A stretch of 64,000 nt of DNA, from contig DATMBG010000022.1 in NCBI GenBank assembly GCA_035559535.1, forward strand, positions 186,001-250,000, written 5' to 3'. Below, one piece after another: positions 59,781 through 64,000 of the stretch. Every line of letters begins with the position of its first letter. Within the stretch, counting starts at the first letter, position 1. The notes under the pieces were generated by a model, which was not told the origin of the DNA, did not search any database, and saw nothing but the letters and a program-made list of their open reading frames with translations. This DNA comes from Candidatus Limnocylindrales bacterium (lineage in GTDB: Bacteria; Moduliflexota; Moduliflexia; Moduliflexales; JAUQPW01). The position numbers and the translations under genes are program-made.

Positions 59781-60058
59781 CCCTGATGCGCAGGGACGAT
59801 GGGGGTAGTTGGTAGGGCATCCTGAAGGCCGGTACTAAATACGTACCTACCAGCCATCTTTCCTTGTATGTACCCGCGGGCTGATCATCGAGGGGTTTAT
59901 ACCTGCAGCCCGCATTTTACAATGTTGGTTCGTGAGAGTAGGCTCCACCTATCTACTCTCACGGCCTGGAACAGGCCCTGGAGGAGAGAATAAGGTAAGT
60001 TTCCCCTCTGAAAGGGAAACCTGACAAATCCCTTTTAGGACGAGGTCTTAGCGACCTC
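59781..60058. ncRNA. Candidate structured RNA: seven consecutive hairpins
   Basis: In order: CCCTG/CAGGG; GGTAC/GTACC inside GGTAGG/CCTACC; GCGGGCTG/CAGCCCGC; an 11-bp CGTGAGAGTAG/CTACTCTCACG; GGCCTG-GAA-CAGGCC; GTTTCCC/GGGAAAC; GAGGTC/GACCTC. Almost the whole span is paired. There is no protein-coding potential and no T-tract. It matches no RNA family I know (not tmRNA, RNase P or SRP). Strand is undetermined. Confidence 0.4.
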
Positions 60059-60077
60059 TTCCTCCTGGGTAGGGGAT

Positions 60078-60563
60078 TTACATTTGATATTTACTGAAAT
60101 CTTCAGGCTTTAAATTCTCCAACCACTCTTTCAGCTTTTCGGTATCTTCCGACTCCTGATTCATATCGATGCTTTTGGCCTTTTCGATGACTTCTCGAGC
60201 AACGTAGATGGGCGCACCGACCCTGAGCGCCAGGGCAATGGCATCACTGGGTCTGGAGTCAATCACGATTTTATTTCCGTTGGTCGTTAACTGAATGGTT
60301 GCGTAGAAGGTATTATTTTTAAGGTCATTTACCACGATTTTATTAACCGTTGCATTCAGACCTTCGATGATGTCCTTCATCAGATCGTGGGTCATGGGTC
60401 TTGGAGTGCTGATTTTTTCCAATTCCAGTGCGATAGCATTCGCTTCAAATAACCCAACCCAAATCGGCAGAGCCTTTTTATCTTCTAAATCCCTTAGAAT
60501 AACAATGGGCATATTGGTTAAGGGATCCAATGTAAGTCCTTTGACTTTCATTTCTAAATACAT
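60078..60563 (-). CDS. Bifunctional nuclease family protein (DUF151)
   Basis: This 161-aa protein is the bifunctional DNase/RNase domain: [44 protein letters not shown] and [16 protein letters not shown], ending in an acidic helical tail. Family members cleave DNA and RNA in plants and occur widely in bacteria with unclear roles. It starts at ATG 60563 and is transcribed alone, convergent with the secretion ATPase and 147 nt downstream of miaB. Confidence 0.93.
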   Translation of the reverse strand: MYLEMKVKGLTLDPLTNMPIVILRDLEDKKALPIWVGLFEANAIALELEKISTPRPMTHDLMKDIIEGLNATVNKIVVNDLKNNTFYATIQLTTNGNKIVIDSRPSDAIALALRVGAPIYVAREVIEKAKSIDMNQESEDTEKLKEWLENLKPEDFSKYQM

Positions 60564-60710
60564 AAGTCCTATCCCCCTTATTTAGATGACTGGTTAGTCG
60601 TTATGCCCTGCAGAGCTGTAAACTACTACTACTATAAATCTTTTTTATTTAAATATCAAGAGGTATTTAAAAATTGTACTGACTCCCAAACCAGAGGTCC
60701 GGAGTCATAG

Positions 60711-62081
60711 CTAACTTCTGACTTCTGATGAAGTTAACCTACCTGCCAATCGATAAGGATAGGCTTCTGTAATTTCAACATGGACTAAACGCCCCAGTAA
60801 TTCAGGGCCTCCAGGTAAAGTCACAATATGATTGGTTCGGGTTCGCCCGGTAACCTTTCCTGGAAATTTAGGATTAAGTTCATCTACGAGAACTTCCTGG
60901 ATCTGCCCCAGCAAGGATTTATTTTTCTCGAGACTGATCTTCTTCTGAAGATCTAAGACCCTCTGCAATCGTTCTTCCTTAACCTCCTCGGGAACCGGGT
61001 TAGGTAATTCCGGAGATTTGGTATAGGGGCGATCCGAATATTTGAAAGCGAAGCAGCCATCGTATTGGACTTTTTCCATTACATCCAGAGTATCCTGGAA
61101 ATCTTCTTCGGTTTCTCCCGGAAATCCCACAATGATATCGGTGGTGATACTAATGTGGGGGATTTCTTGTTTAAGCTGCTGGATTTTCTCCAGATATTGC
61201 TCCTTTGTATATTTCCGATTCATATCCTTTAAAACTTTGGACGAACCGGCTTGTACCGGGAGATGGATATGTTCGCAAACTTTGGGGAGATCCCGAATGG
61301 CGGCAATCAGTTCCTGGGACAGATCCCGGGGATGAGGGGTTGTATATCGAATGCGTTGAAGCCCTTTCACCTCATTCAGTGCAGCCAGGAGTTCTGGAAA
61401 CGACAGATCATCTCGAATTCTTTCTCCATGGGAGATAACCCGTTTTCCATAAGAGGTTACATTTTGTCCCAGCAGCATGATCTCAATAACCCCTCGATCG
61501 GCCAACAGTTGAGCTTCTCGGAGGATATCCTTGCTGGGTCTACTCTCTTCTCGACCTCGGGTGAAGGGAACCACACAGAAAGTACAGAATTTATCGCACC
61601 CCCGCATGATGGTTATATAGGCCTTGAAGCGGTTTTCTCGAACCACATTTGCTTCAGGCTCTTGCCAGTCCATATTGGAAAGGTCCACTACCCGCGCGGG
61701 ACGCCCTGAACTCTTTCGGCTTTGTTGAAGTTCTTCGAGTAATTGAGGAAGCTTGGGAATCGTGTTGGTTCCAAAGACCAGATCTACATGGAAGGCCTTC
61801 TTAAGGATATTTTCGCCTTCTTGTTGGGCCACACACCCACAAACCCCAATAATAAGATCCGGATTCCGGGCTTTGAGAGATTTTAATTGCCCCAGCTTAC
61901 TGTATAACTTATGCTCGGCTTTTTCCCGAACACTACAGGTGTTTAAAAGAATAAAATCCGCCTCTTCCAGGTTTTGAGTTAATTCGTACTCCGGTTGGAG
62001 TAGACCCGCTATTTTCTCAGAATCATGGACATTCATCTGGCAACCGTAAGTAATAATATGAAGCCGCTTTTGTTTTTCCAT
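60711..62081 (-). CDS. miaB: tRNA-2-methylthio-N6-dimethylallyladenosine synthase MiaB
   Basis: This 456-aa radical SAM methylthiotransferase modifies A37 of tRNAs reading UNN codons. The N-terminal UPF0004 domain supplies cluster cysteines in TYGCQMNVHDSE, NTCSVREKAE and GVCGCVAQQ; the radical SAM motif is GCDKFCTFCVVPFTRG; a C-terminal TRAM domain follows (IQEVLVDELNPKFPGKVTGRT). All cluster-binding cysteines are present. Short imperfect palindromes lie just after the stop. Confidence 0.96.
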   Translation of the reverse strand: MEKQKRLHIITYGCQMNVHDSEKIAGLLQPEYELTQNLEEADFILLNTCSVREKAEHKLYSKLGQLKSLKARNPDLIIGVCGCVAQQEGENILKKAFHVDLVFGTNTIPKLPQLLEELQQSRKSSGRPARVVDLSNMDWQEPEANVVRENRFKAYITIMRGCDKFCTFCVVPFTRGREESRPSKDILREAQLLADRGVIEIMLLGQNVTSYGKRVISHGERIRDDLSFPELLAALNEVKGLQRIRYTTPHPRDLSQELIAAIRDLPKVCEHIHLPVQAGSSKVLKDMNRKYTKEQYLEKIQQLKQEIPHISITTDIIVGFPGETEEDFQDTLDVMEKVQYDGCFAFKYSDRPYTKSPELPNPVPEEVKEERLQRVLDLQKKISLEKNKSLLGQIQEVLVDELNPKFPGKVTGRTRTNHIVTLPGGPELLGRLVHVEITEAYPYRLAGRLTSSEVRS

Positions 62082-62478
62082 AAATTTTTTTACCTTCTTC
62101 GAAGAAACAAGATCTAAACAGAATAAAAATGATTGATCAGGTTGAGAAAAAACCTGATCCCCCTTCCTCCGTAAAGGGGGTTAGACCTCTTAACCCCGTG
62201 TATGCAGGACTACTCCTATTTTAAGATAGGAGTTTGTTGCTGAGTTAGTCAAGGGCTTACAGAATTTTCTCATCCCTAAAGGGAACGGTATGACGTGGCT
62301 TGTCAAAGGAGATTTCGTTACCCTTTAATAAACTTGTTGACAATCCAGGTTAAAGATGATAGCAGAAAGAGTTTAGAAAATAAGTCGTAGATTCATTTCT
62401 CCATGGGGAGAAATGAATAGGAATTAAAAGGTGGGTAATGGACCAAGGTGGGATGGAATAAAAGGAAGGGAGGTTTAG
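62082..62478. other. Intergenic region between divergent miaB and ParB-like gene
   Basis: No gene is seen. A TTGACA at 62337-62342 may be a -35 box for the ParB-like gene, but the -10 (TAGCAG, 17 nt on) is poor. A weak CCCCCTT/AAGGGGG hairpin lies near 62160-62180. Confidence 0.4.
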
Positions 62479-63747
62479 ATGAGTCAGGAGGGCCTAAAAA
62501 GAAGCCTGGAAGAATGGATGACGACCAAAAGAGGGTCGCCTACCTCTTCTTCAGAGCAATCCAATATCGGGAGATTACTTCAGAAAGTTAATCTCTCGGA
62601 CATTGAAATGTCAGATTCACCTTTCGCTTTAAGGGGGAAAACCGATTGGCCCACGCTCAAAAATTCCCTCAAGGATCAAGGGCAAAAATACCCTATTATC
62701 TTGAAAAGAGAAGAGGGCAGATACCGAATCGTTGCCGGATTCAGACGGCTAAAAGCCTTGAATGAGCTGGGCTATAGCTCCGTGATGGCCGTGGTATATG
62801 ATAAGCTGACAGACGAAGAAATGGAGCTATTTTACCTCATGGATGTTCTTCTCTATCAAGAAACCGACCTTTTGCGTCTATCCGAGTTACTGTCTGAAAA
62901 AGACGAAATTCTGGCCAAAAGTCTGGGTATTCCCCAGGCACTGTATGATTCCTTTGTAAAAATCGCCCTGGCCTCTGAAGAGATCAAAGAAGCTTTATCT
63001 CGTCAAGATATCAGCCTGAAACAGCTCCTGGAAATTCTTAAATCCGATCATCCCCAAGAATTGTTGGAAGAACTCTTAGCCTCTCAAGTTACTTCCCGAG
63101 AAATGAACCTCCTGAATCAGCTTATTTCTTTGAGAAAAGTCATGCCGGTCTCTGGAGAGGAAATTCAAAAGTGGATTGATATCGAAAGCCTGGCCATCCG
63201 GGTCTATAAAGATTTGAAACATCTATCTGAGAAAATTAAGATTCTAAAGGAGGTTTATCCCCAAATTCCCTTAGATATCCGGAAATATCTGGTAACTGAA
63301 CTTAAAGAGCTGGAAGAGACCGGAATCTTTAATATCATCCATCAGCATCCGGGCGCAGAACATCTCTATGAAGAGGTGACCGGGGAAGATTATGAGGAGA
63401 TTAAAATCCTCTCGGACGAGATTTTTAATACCCAGATCCTTAATTCGGAAATCCCGGTTGTGGTTAATCTGAATCTGGCAGGGTATCCTCCCTGTGAAGA
63501 ACTTCAGCAGGCCCTGGGGATGTTACAGGCTAAATATCACGATAAACTTAGGTTCTATGCTGTTAACATCATGGAATCAGACTTAGGAGGTCGATTGCCC
63601 CATTTGGTTAAAATCGGAAAAGATTTTATGGTCAAAAACCTCCCTCGCATTATGATCTTTTGGAAGGGTAAGAAAGTAGCAGAGTCTAACAAGATTGATG
63701 ATCTGGAAGAGGTCTTCAGGCTGGTTCGATCGGTTATAAAGGCGTGA
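62479..63747 (+). CDS. ParB/sulfiredoxin-domain protein fused to a thioredoxin-like domain
   Basis: This 422-aa protein has a ParB N-terminal-type domain (~35-115: MSDSPFALRGKTDWPTLKNS, then QKYPIILKREEGRYRIVAGF and RRLKALNELGY), a long helical middle (~120-310) in which no helix-turn-helix is obvious, and a C-terminal thioredoxin-like fold (~325-422: PVVVNLNLAGYPPCEELQQ, LRFYAVNIMESD, MVKNLPRIMIFWKGKKV). The usual CxxC is reduced to a single Cys, but the cis-Pro (LPRIM) remains. I know of no characterised protein with this layout. GGGAGG supports the ATG. Stands alone. Confidence 0.8.
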   Translation: MSQEGLKRSLEEWMTTKRGSPTSSSEQSNIGRLLQKVNLSDIEMSDSPFALRGKTDWPTLKNSLKDQGQKYPIILKREEGRYRIVAGFRRLKALNELGYSSVMAVVYDKLTDEEMELFYLMDVLLYQETDLLRLSELLSEKDEILAKSLGIPQALYDSFVKIALASEEIKEALSRQDISLKQLLEILKSDHPQELLEELLASQVTSREMNLLNQLISLRKVMPVSGEEIQKWIDIESLAIRVYKDLKHLSEKIKILKEVYPQIPLDIRKYLVTELKELEETGIFNIIHQHPGAEHLYEEVTGEDYEEIKILSDEIFNTQILNSEIPVVVNLNLAGYPPCEELQQALGMLQAKYHDKLRFYAVNIMESDLGGRLPHLVKIGKDFMVKNLPRIMIFWKGKKVAESNKIDDLEEVFRLVRSVIKA

Positions 63748-64000
63748 CCCTGTCTGTTGTCCGTTGTTTTTAAGATCACCCCGGAAACTACCCCGGATTC
63801 CCGACTCAGGTTGCCATTTCCTCCCCCTTCAGGGGAAGGGTGCTTTCAGAGGTAGGTTTTTTAACCTGATCCCGCTCCCTTTTCCCCCGCTCACGGGGGA
63901 ATTCCTCCCGTGGACGGGGGGAAGGGGGAAGGAGGAGCCGATCGTTGCCGGGCTCCTTGATTCTCCCTTCCCTTCAAGGGAAGGGGAGTTAGAGGGGATA
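63748..64000. other. Right-end intergenic region with GC-rich hairpins
   Basis: No gene is seen. Arms such as CCCCCGCTCACGGGGG and CCTCCCGTGGACGGGGGG form small hairpins, followed by CTTCCCTTCAAGGGAAGGG. The design resembles the dispersed repeat family but lacks its end sequences. Confidence 0.5.

Larger units (their letters stand above)
59473..60077. other. Intergenic region between convergent genes, rich in structure
   Basis: No gene is seen in 605 bp. It contains a MITE-like repeat copy, an exact 29-bp tandem duplication and a series of hairpins from 59781 to 60058. Confidence 0.6.

Noticed and set aside
59781-60058. tmRNA, RNase P or SRP RNA
   Set aside because: The conserved cores of these RNAs (tRNA-like ends, GAAAGUCCGGGC-type, SRP GGAA loop) are not present.

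Overview
The window looks like a chromosome segment from a Gram-negative bacterium of intermediate GC content, probably from a poorly cultivated lineage. Periplasmic and lipoprotein-type exports, a PEP-CTERM/exosortase locus, a PilB/GspE-type ATPase and an NtrC-type regulator all point to a diderm. I cannot name the phylum from the sequence; Tectomicrobia/NC10/Desulfobacterota-like groups are only a guess. There is no rRNA and no intact transposase. Intergenic spacers are rich in palindromic repeat families.

Layout. (1) 1-5.6 kb is an accessory island on the minus strand. It holds a very large protein that runs off the left edge (Sm-like segment, TPRs, cold-shock domain, AAA ATPase), a VapBC-type toxin-antitoxin pair flanked by two attC-like sites, and a decayed integron integrase. 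(2) 5.7-18.9 kb is a leftward catabolic cluster: D-apionate-lactonase-like protein, sugar ABC transporter (binding protein and two permeases, no ATPase), NAD epimerase, SDR, split B12-dependent acyl-CoA mutase, Ldh-type dehydrogenase, alpha/beta hydrolase and an enolase-superfamily dehydratase. (3) 19-25.7 kb has tRNA-Lys, a DUF2064 transferase, a CDP-alcohol phosphatidyltransferase, an SRAP protein, a cupin, and a PQQ-type dehydrogenase with a long structured leader and a cytochrome c. (4) 25.9-36.1 kb has a 10-repeat secreted propeller protein, YjbQ, and a self-contained exosortase locus: winged-helix regulator and membrane protein, divergent from a VIT/VWA PEP-CTERM target, exosortase and companion. 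A DUF58 protein follows. (5) 36.3-42.6 kb has a cobalamin-binding protein and a gnd-zwf-peroxiredoxin-opcA group. The peroxiredoxin has an in-frame TGA exactly at its peroxidatic cysteine and is probably a selenoprotein. (6) 42.7-64 kb has a B12-binding radical SAM enzyme, HEPN/MNT genes, a rhodanese, a beta-hydroxyacid dehydrogenase, citrate synthase, a binding protein-histidine kinase-NtrC trio, an IlvD/Edd dehydratase, a PilB-type ATPase fused to a zinc ribbon and receiver domain, a bifunctional nuclease, MiaB, and a ParB-thioredoxin-fold fusion.

How they fit together. The leftward cluster reads as uptake and dehydration/oxidation of a sugar acid or lactone, with the acyl-CoA mutase handling a CoA-bound product. 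gnd, zwf and opcA supply NADPH by the oxidative pentose phosphate pathway, which fits the peroxiredoxin lying between them. The exosortase locus appears to be a one-enzyme, one-substrate sorting system with its own regulator.

The most notable signals are the candidate selenocysteine peroxiredoxin, the relic inverted integron with its toxin-antitoxin cassette, the dedicated VIT-domain exosortase system, the large Sm/TPR/cold-shock/AAA protein, the ParB-thioredoxin fusion, and two unexplained structured intergenic regions (23.1-23.4 kb and 59.8-60.1 kb).
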